Assembly (NCBI GenBank): GCA_933228895.1
Contig: OW121857.1
Span: 78,239,672 to 78,303,671, forward strand
Direction: 5' to 3'
DNA: 64,000 nt
Source of the DNA: Platycnemis pennipes
Taxonomy: Eukaryota; Arthropoda; Insecta; Odonata; Platycnemididae
Shown here: in pieces, positions 33,954 to 45,485 of the stretch
How positions within the stretch are numbered: the stretch's first letter is position 1
How the letters are laid out: every line of letters begins with the position of its first letter
Made by a program: the position numbers and the translations under genes
The notes under the pieces: model-generated
What the model was told of the DNA's origin: nothing
Seen by the model: the letters and a program-made list of their open reading frames with translations, nothing else
The model's database searches: none

Positions 33954-34067
33954 AAGCCATACGGAGGAATTCAGGGTTAACTGGGGTAAATGCCTCTGAG
34001 AAAATGAAAAGTGATGAGATGGAAAGATCTGAAATGGAAACCATTTTAGAAGATGAGTATTCAGAAG
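33954..34067 (+). CDS. Candidate cassette exon 2 of AMP deaminase
   Basis: 114 bp, acceptor TTTTCACATGCAG|AA, donor GAAG|GTAGGA, phase 1 at both ends. It encodes 38 residues starting EAIRRNSGLTGVNASEK and ending EMETILEDEYSE, acidic and serine-containing. An alternative acceptor at 33907 would give phase 0, incompatible with the upstream exon, so I prefer 33953/33954. It is the second of three segments with matching phases in this intron. Confidence 0.6.
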
Positions 34068-34260
34068 GTAGGAAAGATGGTCTCTTTCAACTGACTCTAC
34101 ATACTGATGTAATAAATCATTCACATCCTCCATATGCTCCCCTTCCCAGACATGAGGAGTGATGCATAGGAGAAGTGAAGTTGAAAAGTTAGTTTTTGTT
34201 TACCTTTTGACTTAACCAATAGTTTTATCTGTGATAAGTTTTGAATGAGATTACCATTAA

Positions 34261-34551
34261 CCCTTCAACAATGAGCGACATAGTCACTACATCGGGCATG
34301 AACATCACATGCCATTGAGCGATGTAGTGACTATGTCAAGGCAGCCAACTTCATGTCTCAATTTTTTTACACATTATAAAATTTCTTGATTTTTTTAAAT
34401 GTTGGCATAATTTTAAAGAGGAATAATTGGGCTTTTTGCGTTGAAAATTATAATTAAAAAAAATAAATATCAACAAAAATCAGTGATTCCATTAAAATCT
34501 CCTCTGACCTACAAGATGATTTTTGTTTAAATCTCCTCTGGGCTTGAAGGG
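34261..34551. mobile_element. TTAA-flanked non-autonomous piggyBac-like element
   Basis: TTAA at 34257-34260 and 34552-34555 flank the ends CCCTTCAA and TTGAAGGG. Near the left end a perfect 18-bp inverted repeat, GACATAGTCACTACATCG (34277-34294) and its mirror (34320-34337), forms a hairpin with a 25-base loop. Near the right end AATCTCCTCTG is repeated twice (about 34497 and 34530). Confidence 0.7.
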
Positions 34552-35319
34552 TTAATACCAATAAGAGGGAGTGCTTTGCTGAAATTATCCAATGCAGCAA
34601 TTTTTAATGAAAATTTTTTCAAAGTTAATCTTTGCTTTTACATTAGTTTGCTTTTTCCTATGACTGAGACCACTTGACCATTCATAGTTGGAGATGTGCT
34701 GAAAAGGCATATATTGCTCTTTTTTTCTGTTTCCTTCTTGTTATAGATTATGATTTAAAGTGCCCCTAAACATTTGATGTCATCAAATGTTTATGATGTT
34801 AATTCCATACCCTTACAAAAAAGTATTACTGAACAGCATTAATTAATTACTAAATATTAGTAATAATATCATTAATTAATTACTAATCTTCAGTTGTTAT
34901 TTACTGCTATTCAGTAGTAATTTTCTGCAAAGATAATTTTTCTATTGAAATTTTTTTATCAATTAAGTATGTGAGGATGTATTCTCATTGGTAGTACTTT
35001 CAACTAATTTCTGCGAGTAGCTGTAGCATATAAACTTGGAATTACTGCAGTTTTGAAGTGAGGATGGGGAGGGAAAATGGAGAATCGATCAATAAAAACA
35101 ATTGACTTCACCTTGTTTGAGCTTAATTTTTTATTCAATTTTCATTTAAAGGGACCAAAATATAATTTTTATTGTCAATTTCTCAAATAACCTTATAATT
35201 TACTCTTGAAACTTTTTTGAAGTTCTTGTGGAAAACATAATGCATCTCCATTATGCCTTTGCTCTTAGTTGTCAAAAAATGTTGTGTATATTGCATGTGA
35301 ACAAATTACCACACAACAG

Positions 35320-35418
35320 AAGAAAACAAGGCAAGCCATGATGGTACAAGAGTAATGGATACTGAGAGTATAAGCACTGTAGAATTGGGCTCAAATGTGG
35401 ATGGTGAGAAGGATGAAG
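35320..35418 (+). CDS. Candidate cassette exon 3 of AMP deaminase
   Basis: 99 bp, acceptor CCACACAACAG|AA, donor GAAG|GTATGA, phase 1 at both ends. It encodes 33 residues starting EENKASHDGTRVMDTES and ending ELGSNVDGEKDE, again acidic and serine-rich. The donor is nearly the same as those of the constitutive exon at 30425 and of cassettes 1 and 2. The polypyrimidine tract before the acceptor is weak, which fits alternative use or could argue against it. Confidence 0.6.
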
Positions 35419-38400
35419 GTATGAACAATGTCCCCTTTCATTTAAGTAATCTGTGTGTGCACATGTGAACTGTACAGTTTTCTAGTATGTGATCTATCTA
35501 ATAGTGTGACTTACATAATGAAATTTCTTCTCCTTTTTTTGTGTGTTTATCCCATTTAAGTTATGCTGAGCAGTATCAAACTATTCCATTGATACACAAT
35601 GGTCAGCATATTTTACCACATGTCAGTTCATTGTGCAGGTAATTGTATGATGTCCTTATGGCAAAAATCTGAAGAAGCCAAATTGTAATGATCTATTTTG
35701 TTGGTATCCTCTGGTTAATCACTGTTGTTAAATAGTTCTATACAATATGGTGGCATGGTGGCATAAGTAAATATGTTGCAACATATTTACTTAAGGGCGA
35801 TTTCAGTATATTTAACTCAGTGAGTAATCATAGTGATTCCCATGTCAGTATTTAAGTTGGGTATTAAATTTTAAGGCTGCAGTACGTTGTTTGGTGTTCA
35901 GATTAACAATAACTTACTCAGGGGAATCTTCTCAGACAGCTTGAATGAGTTGTATTTCAGGATTTATTGCCAAATGTAATATTCCTTTTATGTTATGCCA
36001 TGAATCCTTGTTTACTTTCTCCATATGCAGAAAATTGATTTCTTACAAAAATTTAAAGTTAAAAAAATAACTTTTTTAGCTCCTTTGGATGCTTGTTGAT
36101 AATACTGTGGAATATATGGATGTACGTTTGGGGTATTTATCCATGTCTCTGTGATTGTGAATGTGTGTCTGCATGTTCAGTTTTTGTGGGTTTGGTAACA
36201 CAAAAATCACTCTGCTAATTTATAGAAAAAATCCATTCATAGCAGCGGAATAAACATCTAGGGTTATTTTTAAGGTTCATTTTTCCAGTCCCTTAAAGCA
36301 TTTAATATTGATAAATTAAAAAATAATTTAGCCAATAAATGATTTTAGTCATCATGTCATACTTGCTCAGTTGGCATGAGTGCAAACATATTAATCATGA
36401 TATTCCTCATGGTGTGAAATGGCTCTACAAAACTTTATTAAATTGCTATGAATAATTATGAGATTTAACTTTCAACAATTCAATAATGTGTTGTTGAATT
36501 AGCTAAATAAAGGTTTTTTATGACCCACTCTTACTCAGCCTTTGCCGAGTTTTTATTACATGAATGTTTTCTGTTAAAACTTCAAATTTTCATTTGGCAT
36601 TGTTATAGAGAATCTTTAATGTAATAGTTTTCTGCTACCTGTCAATTTGTAAGCCTCTCCTTGTCTTCTTTGTAAAGTCCCATGGACTTCTTTTAATTTA
36701 GCTGTAATTAGTGCCGTACATAGACATTCTCTAATCATATTTTTATGAACTCGTAAGATATTTTAGAAATAAAATATATAATATCTCAAGCCTGCTGATC
36801 CTTTTTTCCCCACAAAAAATGCCATAAAAATTTCTACCACATCTAATGAAACATGTTTATGGATTCAAAGTGTTCAAATTGTTCGTCAATGTAAATCGAT
36901 TAGAAATTGTTGAAGTTCAAACTAGTGTAGTCTTTATTTTGTTTACTCTTTGCTGTATAAATGTGCGTGGCAATTTCATTTTCTTTACAACAGGTAAGGA
37001 ACAAGATTTAAAATTCAATAACTTATAATACCCTTGAATAAGATATTCAAACATAGGGAGAAAGTGGTTTCATCAGATTTTTTCATTCGCCAAGCATTCT
37101 CTTGCATTGAGTGATAATGTTTTGTGTATTAGCCTGATGCCTTTATGTAAGAATGTAATATTTTTATAAGCATGGTGGGATTATATCTAAAATTATCTTG
37201 CATGTATTCTACAATTTGTATGCATTAGAATGATGCATGGAATGATTTATGTTGCATTTGTACTTATTTTTAGCCTCCTAACATTACTGTGATCTATTCA
37301 TCTGTACAAATTGCTTTCTTAGAGTATGGATAAACTACACATTTGGGGTGTAGGGTATATTATGATTATCATTAAAATTATATTGACTTTTTATTTTGAT
37401 TATCAATACCTTACTTCATTTATGTTGAAGAAACAGTATTTTTTTCAGGTGAAGACATAGTGAACATTGTTAATGCTTAGTGAATGTTTATCAGGTTTCC
37501 ATCCATGTTTGTCCTACTCAAATGAAAGCAGTTTGATTGATATGGACATGGATAGATGAGATTGTTTACTTCAGACCTGAGGGAGCAAGCTGTAGTGCTT
37601 GTGGAACTGTCATAGATTGAGATGGACTAGCGTGAAAAGATACCTGAAAGTATACCATTTGAACTCACTGGAAGAGTTATTTTAACATCATTAATGCTTG
37701 ATTACTTACTATTTGTTGTGTGATAGGTAATTTAGAAACTCATCTTAATGTAATGAAATATATGTTGTAACTTATATATCTGTGGCTTTCATTGACTTTT
37801 AAATCACTAAGCTTTGGATTTTATAATTGACAGCATATTGTCTTGAAATCAGAGACCTTTCATGAAACCCACCTTATCATCTTTATTCTTCATTTTATTC
37901 ATTACATATCGTGATATATATCTGTGAGTATTATCTTGTGCATATTTAGAAGTATATTTTAAATTTCCTTCCTATATGTTGTACATGTATATTTAATTAT
38001 TGAGATATAATGCTTAGCCTTGCTTTTACGTCATTGAAACTGAAACTTAGTGCTTGCTAAATTCATTTCTCTCAGCAGAGAGTGTACATATAAAGTCTGA
38101 GAAGAGCTATTTTTTAAAACTGATATAATTAGTAGAAAATAATATACCAGAATGGCTCAAAATTGCTAAGATAAAATGGGATAGCTTCTCTTTATTGCCA
38201 TAGCGGTTAGTGTATGGAGTGCTTCATTTTCCTGAGGAAGGAGGTAGGAATAACATTTCCTATGGGCTCATTGGCAGTGCAGCTTAATTTAAAAATGGTC
38301 TTTTACCCAGAGATAACAGAATTAACTGAGCAAAAGAAATGTTTTTTATTACTTAACTGTAATGGTCATCATCAGGTCTTGACATTGTTGCTACCAAGTT

Positions 38401-38946
38401 TCCTTGATAGTTGTTTCTTGCTGTAAAAACCATCATTTTAAGATTTTAGAAAAGAAGTAAATTTTAACCCATGTGTTAATTTTTGTGGCACACAACCAAA
38501 GTGAATTTCAACATATGATGCTCTTTTAGAGCATGTGTCTAGAGAATGAAAATGGTTACAGGATTTATGTTTTGCAAGCTCAAGATCATGTTAGAAGGTT
38601 CTTTTTTTTATCATTGAAGCCATTCTTATGTATTTCATAAAATAATAAAATTCACCTATCTGTTAAATTGTTCATCCTCACATCAAAGCATATAAAGTAT
38701 GTATATGAAGGCAAAAGAATGATATTGGAATTGGATGGATTTTATGTGGAAGCAGAACTTTGAACTGCACATAATAATGATGATGAAAAGAGCTGATGTG
38801 GAGGAAAAACTTTGTCATGGCATATTTTTTCATATACCATCATTGCTATTGGAACAAATGTACTGATTTTTATGGCATATCCTATGACCCATCACCATTA
38901 ATATCTGTGTGATGCTTTAATCATTTCTGAATTTTATTTTGTTTAG
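35419..38946 (+). other. Rest of the first visible intron
   Basis: No further in-phase exon candidate was found. Good acceptor-like sites at 36993 (TTTCTTTACAACAG) and 37449 (TTTTTTTCAG) are followed in phase 1 by 11 and 10 codons and then a stop, so they cannot be cassettes. A 30-bp perfect palindrome sits at 35764-35793. The rest is AT-rich and featureless. Confidence 0.5.
35764..35793. repeat. 30-bp perfect palindrome
   Basis: TAAGTAAATATGTTG followed directly by its reverse complement CAACATATTTACTTA, no loop. Intronic. Confidence 0.85.
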
Positions 38947-39166
38947 ACCATCCCATCAACCCTCCTGCTGCTGCAGAAAATCCTTGGGAGTGTGATATTC
39001 CAGAAGCAAAAGGATACATCATTAAATCTGTTGCTGGCGTTTTTAATGTATTCAAGGATGAAGCTGCTTTGGCTGCTGGCAAGCCCAATGATTACCCTTA
39101 TCCAAACTTGGCAACATTTGTTGCCGATATGAATTACTTATGTCTCATGATAGCTGATGGCCCATT
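38947..39166 (+). CDS. AMP deaminase exon, pre-catalytic region
   Basis: Starts with AC, completing GAC (Asp81) with the G from 30665, then HPINPP, as expected for this position in insect AMP deaminases. It encodes residues 81-153 and two bases of Leu154: an IKSVAGVFNVF block, DYPYPNLATFVADMNYLCLM and IADGPL. Acceptor TTTTGTTTAG, donor CATT|GTAAGT, phase 2. The clean joining of this exon to 30665 shows that the three cassette candidates between them are optional. Confidence 0.94.
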
Positions 39167-39574
39167 GTAAGTACATACCTCTATTTGATTTCATGGTAGT
39201 TGTTCTTGGTTTTTATGAATGTTGTAGGTGTTTGAAACTTTCAACTCTTATTACATGGAAGTTACCCCAAGAACTTGATATACTTCATGAGGACGTTTCC
39301 GATGAAATGTTGAATTGAAACTTCTTCTGGAGTATCTCCTGTCTAGGTCACATATTGCTTAATTGTCATTGCTTGATAGTCAGGTCTTAAGGTCAAGGGA
39401 ATAGACCAGAAGATACCAACATCAACACTAGTGAAACCCTCATCTGAATAATATGGATTAATGTGGATGATATACCAGAGAAATTCTAATCTTACTTCAA
39501 TATAATTTGATTCTATAATAGTATTATTAATATTGTTTTTGTTTGGGTGTTTTTTTAAATAGGTATCTACTTAA

Positions 39575-40174
39575 CACTAGAAGACCGGAGGGTTCAAATT
39601 TGACCCCTCACCATTTTTAAAATGCTGACGATTTCTTAATATTTACTGCTGGAAATAAAATTTCGTGATTTTTCATCTTTTTTGACAAGACCTGGTAATT
39701 TTCAAAAAAATGGTTGAACGGTTAAGGTGAAATTTTTATACTTACCTTAGAGGCCGGAGGGGTGAAATTTGACCCCCTTGCTGTGATACAATTTTAAACT
39801 TTTTCTATTCCTTTTATTATTGCTATCAAAACTAAAAATGTGTTTTTTAACTTTTGAAGAATGCCCTAATGTAACAAGATCTCTACTCCCTATGCCTTCC
39901 ATATCTCAAATGGCTACTTATTACTCCTTCGTCATGTGAACATGCTTGTGTTGCATATGCAAATATTTCCTTGCTGACTTTTACTTGAAATATCAGTCTC
40001 TCTAGACTCCAAGTTGAAACTTGATTTCATTGAGTCTCTTCATACATTCAGTTTGTACATTGTTTGAATTTGAAGCTAACTCCATCGCTAGGTCGTCTGA
40101 TTTTGAATAGCACAGTCGGTCACATTTGACCCCTCCAGCCTCCAAAGTTGAGCGAAATTTCCATCCTCCTAGTG
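39575..40174. mobile_element. TTAA-flanked non-autonomous piggyBac-like element
   Basis: TTAA at 39571-39574 and 40175-40178. The ends CACTAGAAGACC and the mirrored CACTAGGAGGAT match over the outer bases. The motif GGAGGGTTCAAATTTGACCC is repeated inside (near the left end, at about 39755, and in mirrored form near 40105). A 40-bp direct repeat (39240-39279 and 40401-40440) brackets the insertion. Confidence 0.65.
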
Positions 40175-41391
40175 TTAAAATATAGAGGAATCGGCAGAAA
40201 TATGGAAGCTATCAAATGTAAATAGAGATTAATATTATTTACATGTGCATAAAATACACTCTAGTTTTGGCTACATATCTTGGGAAAATAACAAACTAAT
40301 CTGATATTACCAACATTGTGTAATATTAAAATGAGAAAAAACTTACGTGGAACTAGTAAGACAAATGAGGAAAATTAGAGTGTATTTCTAAGGGGGGTTA
40401 TTCAACTCTTATTACATGGAAGTTACCACAAGAACTTGATTTTGATGATAATGTTATTCCAATTGTTAATACATTTAAAATTATATCGAAAAAAATGCAT
40501 CCTAATGCTGCACCCTATGTTTTCACTTTTTTGAATTCTCTCAACCTGTTGCTATTAAACATGACCTTTATATTATCAAATTCCTCAGATATTGTGAACA
40601 CTTAATTGGCTCTGACACATTACAGAAATGCAACTGAGGATAAATTCTAACAGTCTTCAGAAATTGATTATGAGTTTCTTTTGCTCTCAAGAGGTTTCTG
40701 TTAGTCCTTATTTAAGGAAATACAGTTCACTCTCGATAATATGAAGCACGATAATACGAAGTTTCGATTATATGCAGCAAACGGCCTGTCCCGACGAAAA
40801 GCCTATAGTAAATACATGACAATATTCGAAAATACGATTTTTTCTAAATTACGAACTACCAAACCAGTCCCCAGGTCAAAATGGAATTCGTTTTTACGAA
40901 CCTCGGCGAAAAACTGCTTCAGCAAAACTATTTTGACTGCGTAGACATCTAACAAATCAGTGTTGCCGATTGTGGTGCATCAAAAATGAAATGCGTGAAT
41001 AGTAGTTCATTCACCTCCCACATATGCCAGTATCTCCTCACCATTATCATTTATTGTATCATTTAGACCTTGAGTAATGTGCAAATCGCAGTTAATGCCA
41101 TTTTTTATCCTGGCAATTTTTTTGTTTTACCTAATACCAGCATTTTCATAATGTGAACTATTCTCTTTTAATTGAAGCTTACGTGTGACGGCACATACCA
41201 TGCTCGCTGCCATGCACATAGAATTATGGTAGTTCTAATTCTCCGAGAACCTTACCTCGTCCTTTAAGGCGAGCAATTCTAGCTCAGCTCTCTGTGAAGG
41301 GGATGTCTGCACCAAAATCTAGTAGCATGGATGGGTTGAGTGAGGGTGGGTGATGCCATTAGGAAATTTGGGCGGGTTGTGTTGGTGGGGG

Positions 41392-42320
41392 AAAGGATTA
41401 TGACGGCCGGGGAGTTTGGGTTTACGGTGCGTGGGGGGGAAAAGGGTCCAGTTATGGAGAGGGAAGGACCGAGTTGCGGGTGTATCTTTAAAGAGACCTG
41501 CAAACAGGCACCAAATCCGGGAGACCCTCGCCCCCCCATACCGGGCATCCTCACATGTTTTCGCCTCCGCCCGTGTGACGTAGACGGCCAACCATGCCTG
41601 TTCGCCCAAATTGAGGTGAAGGTTGGTAAAAGAGAGAGCGAAAAGTATTGCAAACGGCAAAGACCCTTGAGAAAGATACGCGGTGGTGACGATCTTAGGA
41701 GGGTCGCCCACCCAGCCAATGGGTGACCGCCTATACTCGGCAAGTTCTCCGTTAGGTCACATTCGTGATACTTTGGAAAAGTCCATCAAATGTATACGGG
41801 TTGAGCCTCTCTCTTTATCTCTCACACACAGGCGGGTGACCCTCGCCCTTTTTTGTGCCCGTTTGAAGGCCTCTAGTATCTTTATCTCTCTTTCCAAGCT
41901 TGAAGGAGGGGAGGGGAGGGGGGGTGGATGGCCTCATGGAACGTCTGTGAAGTTCCTTCTTCTTCTGGGCAACCCTAGGGTGCGCGTGGTGGTGGGCGCG
42001 TGGACGTACGGCACGTGGTCAGGGATACGGCATCCTTTTTTATCAGGAGGGTCTTCCACCCCTCCTCTCACGCTCTGACACCTCTAGGCCATCCCCTTCC
42101 CTCCCGATATCCCTAGAAGATCCACCCGTAACCACCTGCACGCGCCCCCCATGGTTGCCCAGAAGAAGAGGAAGAACGTCACAGACGTTCCACGAAGCAA
42201 TTCCCCCACCCCCTTCAAGCTCAGCAAGATAGATAATGATACACCCGCAACTGGGATCTTTCCTCTTCACAACCCCCCACGCATCGTAAACCCAAACTCC
42301 CCATACATTATATAATCCTT
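41392..42320. mobile_element. GC-rich inverted-repeat element nested in the pogo-like element
   Basis: Left arm GGGGAGTTTGGGTTTACGG (41414) with AGTTGCGGGTGTATC (41472), then AGCTTGAAGGAGGGG and GGAACGTCTGTGAAG (41897-41955). It is mirrored on the right by CACAGACGTTCC, CCCCTTCAAGCTCAGC, GATACACCCGCAACT and GTAAACCCAAACTCCCC (42180-42302). The left arm is interrupted by a 385-bp insertion. Long frames here follow GC bias and are not called as genes. Confidence 0.65.
41491..41875. mobile_element. Small inverted-repeat insertion with 9-bp target duplication
   Basis: Flanked by GTATCTTTA at 41482-41490 and 41876-41884. The ends AAGAGACCTGCAAACAGGC and the mirrored TAGAGGCCTTCAAACGGGC match at 17 of 21 over the full repeat. 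A 9-bp duplication suggests a Mutator-like (MULE) non-autonomous element. It is the third layer of a nested stack. Confidence 0.65.
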
Positions 42321-43094
42321 GAGGAGACAATGTGGAAAATATGCCAATTCATGCCCCATTTGTCATCAAGGTCTTAGTCGTAGAAAAGAAACAATATTAC
42401 CTCCCAAGATCATCTATTCCCCTGTGAATGATTTTTTTTCTGGAAATGGGCTTAGTTCCATGCTTTTTTTTATAGCTATGATTGGGCAATAGAAGACAAC
42501 TGCAGCGCAGTTGGTCCAGCTGCCATCGTAACAGCGTAGATGTTTGAAGCTAATGTCTATTTTTAGCATCCATACTAGATCCTCGTCTCTACTGACTATT
42601 CTGAAAATAAAATTCTTATTACAAAATGTTGAACTTTTGTTTTCTATGCGTTTTCGATACTGGGACGAAATTTTGCCAACACTACAATCGCCAACTTAAA
42701 ACCATTGACACAGCAGGTACTTATTTTACGATCTTTTAAGATATGCGTCGTTTAAGAATGCTTTCACGAACGACCACTACAGATATACAATGTTGCCAAA
42801 GAGAACAAAAGTTAGAGAAAACAGAGATAAAATTTTGTCACGGCTTTTTTAAAATGTTCAAATTACGAAATTCTAAATTATGAACTGCCAATGTTCCGGT
42901 CCCGCTGACTTCGTATTATCGAAAGTTTACTGTAAATGTATGAAAATCTCAGTTTAAGTGTACTCATGTTGTAATATCTTTTGAGAAAGTTAAGTCACAT
43001 TCCTTCTCTCATGTTGTCAGCATTTTGGGCCCTTTCCAATGATGGAAATATTAAGAATATATTTTGTTACTATTCTGCCTTTTAGAAGTAGATT

Positions 43095-43290
43095 TTTATG
43101 GACTTCAAGCTGCAGTAGATCTTCCATGATGCTGTAAATTTAGATATGCGTCCTCAAGGCCCCAATGATAACATGAATCCTGATTGTGGATGAACTTACT
43201 ACTTCAGTAAACTTTCCATAATGCTGTAAATTTAGGTGTACTTTTTTAATGCCTAACTCATGACAACATGCATCCAGATTGTGGTTCTGA
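43095..43290. repeat. Imperfect tandem duplication, about 95-bp unit
   Basis: CTTCCATGATGCTGTAAATTTAG followed later by GATAACATGAATCCTGATTGTGG is repeated as TTTCCATAATGCTGTAAATTTAG and GACAACATGCATCCAGATTGTGG about 95 bp downstream. Intronic, no coding sense seen. Confidence 0.5.
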
Positions 43291-43329
43291 ACCCATTTCC
43301 CAATTTATTCTGAGGAATTTTATTCACAG

Positions 43330-43870
43330 ATTATGTTCAGTATTCTTCTCTGGAGCCCTACACCCAATTCTGAAATAATATTCAAAATTCAAAAGAGGAT
43401 TCTGTTGCTAATAGGCAAAGCACCTCTCCATGCACCATGTCGCCCTATCTTTCAGAAATTTTGCATTTTGCCTCTTCCTTGTGTCTATATGTTTGCTATG
43501 ATTGTTTATGTTAAAAAAATCTTTAAAATTATGCTACTAATAACAGTAATCACTGTTATTATACAAGGAGGTCTACAGACCTCCATCAAACACATGTAAG
43601 AACTAAAAACTCTAGTTATGCCCCCTGGAATATGGGCCTTTTACTGTACATACCTGTATAACAAGGTTCCTCATGAAGTTAATAGTGCAAAGACCATGGT
43701 CCTCTTCAAACCCAAGCTTTGGTAATTTCTACTGAGAAAATTATTTTACTCTGTTGATGAATTTTTCTATCCATAATTATTGCATTTGTCTATCTACCAT
43801 GATGTGTCCTATACATATTTGTAGCTACAAATCGCCGGACAAATAAAATATATTATTATTATTCCATTTT
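43330..43870 (+). mobile_element. 3' end of a Jockey/CR1-like LINE
   Basis: The frame at 43333 encodes LLWSPTPNSEIIFKIQKRIL, then CRPIFQKFCILPLPCVYMF, the C-terminal tail of a non-LTR reverse-transcriptase protein. Downstream another frame keeps NTRTKNSSYAPWNMG-like and YNKVPHEVNS-like text (as YNTRTKN and V*QGSS). It ends with CGGACAAATAAAATA followed by (TTA)n at 43852-43862. Decayed; sits in the intron before exon 44164. Confidence 0.65.
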
Positions 43871-44163
43871 GTGTGAACTAAAAATTATTTACACATTTCC
43901 CTGGTTTGTTTTGCTTGTTGTACACAAATTTCTCCTACTGGATGATGATTGATACTCATTATCTTTCGATGTGATGCAATGGGAAATCCATGAAAGCGTT
44001 TAGAATCTAACACCTTAGGGAAATCTGTGTTCCTTCATCATTTCAGGCCAAATCAAGGGCCTGACCAAGTTGCACTATTCATTAATATTTGCAGTATGTA
44101 TATAATGTTTCAACATTTATTAAGTACTCCTGTTTGATGCAGACTCTTTTCCTTCTGTTTCAG

Positions 44164-44293
44164 AAAATCTTTTTGTTATCGGCGTCTAAGTTATTTATCC
44201 TCCAAGTTCCAGTTGCATGTCCTCTTGAATGAGCTGAGAGAGCTTGCATCACAAAAAGCTGTTCCTCACAGGGACTTTTATAACATTAGAAAA
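44164..44293 (+). CDS. AMP deaminase exon, entry to the catalytic domain
   Basis: Acceptor CTTCTGTTTCAG. The first base completes Leu154; residues 155-197 read [19 protein letters not shown] and [18 protein letters not shown]. This block is among the most conserved in AMP deaminases and contributes to substrate binding. Donor AAA|GTAATA, phase 0. It is followed by the shortest intron of the gene (86 bp). Confidence 0.96.
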
Positions 44294-44379
44294 GTAATAA
44301 TTTACTTAAGTGGTCTGTTGTGATTTTGTCTCATTCTATTGATTATGATTATAAATGATTATCTAAAATTCTATTGTAG

Positions 44380-44574
44380 GTAGACACTCACATCCATGCT
44401 GCCTCCTGTATGAACCAGAAGCATCTTCTACGCTTTATAAAGAAAACTATTAAAAATCATTCTGATGAAGTTGTGACTGTTGCCAAGGGAGTGAAAATGA
44501 CTCTTAAACAAGTATTTCAATCAATGAATCTATGTTCATATGATTTGACAGTTGACATGTTGGATGTTCACGCT
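44380..44574 (+). CDS. AMP deaminase exon with the zinc-binding HxH motif
   Basis: 195 bp, residues 198-262, phase 0 at both ends. It starts [20 protein letters not shown]; His201 and His203 (CAC at 44389, CAT at 44395) are the first two zinc ligands of the metal-dependent deaminase fold. It then has an [12 protein letters not shown] block and ends TVDMLDVHA. Acceptor TTCTATTGTAG, donor GCT|GTAAGA. Confidence 0.97.
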
Positions 44575-45485
44575 GTAAGAACTTTTATCTTGCTATGGCT
44601 ATTTTTGTATTTATGATACTGGTTGAATGATTGAGAGTGTGCAAAGTATTTCCACAATTAAAATTCAATAACATAACATGAAATTAACATTTTTAGGACC
44701 TGCCAGGACATAGTGTTACAATTCTGTCTTCAGTTAATCTTGGTAGGTGAGGAGTGAGTTTCACATTGCATAAGTTGCTGGCTCTATCAGTTGAGTAGAA
44801 TCAGGAAGAAGGAAAACTTTCTATCATATCATAAGGCTTTTATTACATTATCAATCATAAAAGAAATCCATTTAAATTTCCAATCACCCTTTTGGAGTTT
44901 TCAATCCAATAATTGCAGCTGAAGTGAAGTTTTAAAGGAAATATTTTAAAATGTAGAGGTATTCTCATTTAAAAGCCTAAAATTGTATTAGCATCATGCA
45001 TCAGAACTCTAAGTTTGGTGTCTATGAGGAATTTGTCGTCAACAAATAAGATCATCTTATAGGAAATATTTTTATCTACTTCCATAATTTTTATGGTAAG
45101 CCAGTATGAGTAATGAAGAATCAGTCGGACATGGGTCATTGAAAGCTTCCTTTAGCAGGTATATAGGGGAATCAAAAAGCATGTGCCCCAAGTTGAGACT
45201 ATTTCCAAAAATCAAGGGCAGCCAACAGAATGTAGGGATGGCCGCTTTAATAAATACAGGGTCCACTAAGAGCTAACCATCACAAGCTAGGGTCACATAA
45301 AAAAACCTGTAATAATTAACACAACTTAGGGCATGTTGGCTATTACACGAGTCTATATTTTGTATGCCCAGTAATTTTTAAATACGTACACATTTTATTT
45401 AGTAAACCTGATGTTTGTGCTTCCTTATGCAAACTTAAAGTCTCACGTGTAGATATGTAATAAGTTTGAAATTTCTCTCTTCCAG

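Larger units (their letters stand above)
40723..42932. mobile_element. Pogo/Tigger-like element carrying nested insertions
   Basis: TA at 40721-40722 and 42933-42934. The ends CAGTTCACTCTCGATAATAT and the mirrored CAGTAAACTTTCGATAATAC match well. Inner AT-rich text repeats GATAATACGAAG and TTACGAA phrases typical of this element type. The centre is occupied by the GC-rich palindromic element at 41392-42320. No transposase frame is visible. Confidence 0.7.

Noticed and set aside
33908..34067. Longer form of cassette 2 using the acceptor at 33907
   Set aside because: It would enter in phase 0, while the upstream exon ends in phase 1; read in phase 1 it hits a stop.
36993..37029. A fourth cassette exon after the acceptor TTTCTTTACAACAG
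   Set aside because: In the required phase it gives 11 codons and then a stop, with no donor before it.
37450..37482. Another cassette exon after TTTTTTTCAG
   Set aside because: In phase 1 it reads GEDIVNIVNA and then a stop, without a donor.
41279..41743. Overlapping 128-154 codon frames on both strands
   Set aside because: They lie inside the nested inverted-repeat elements and have no known motif; GC-rich composition explains the openness.
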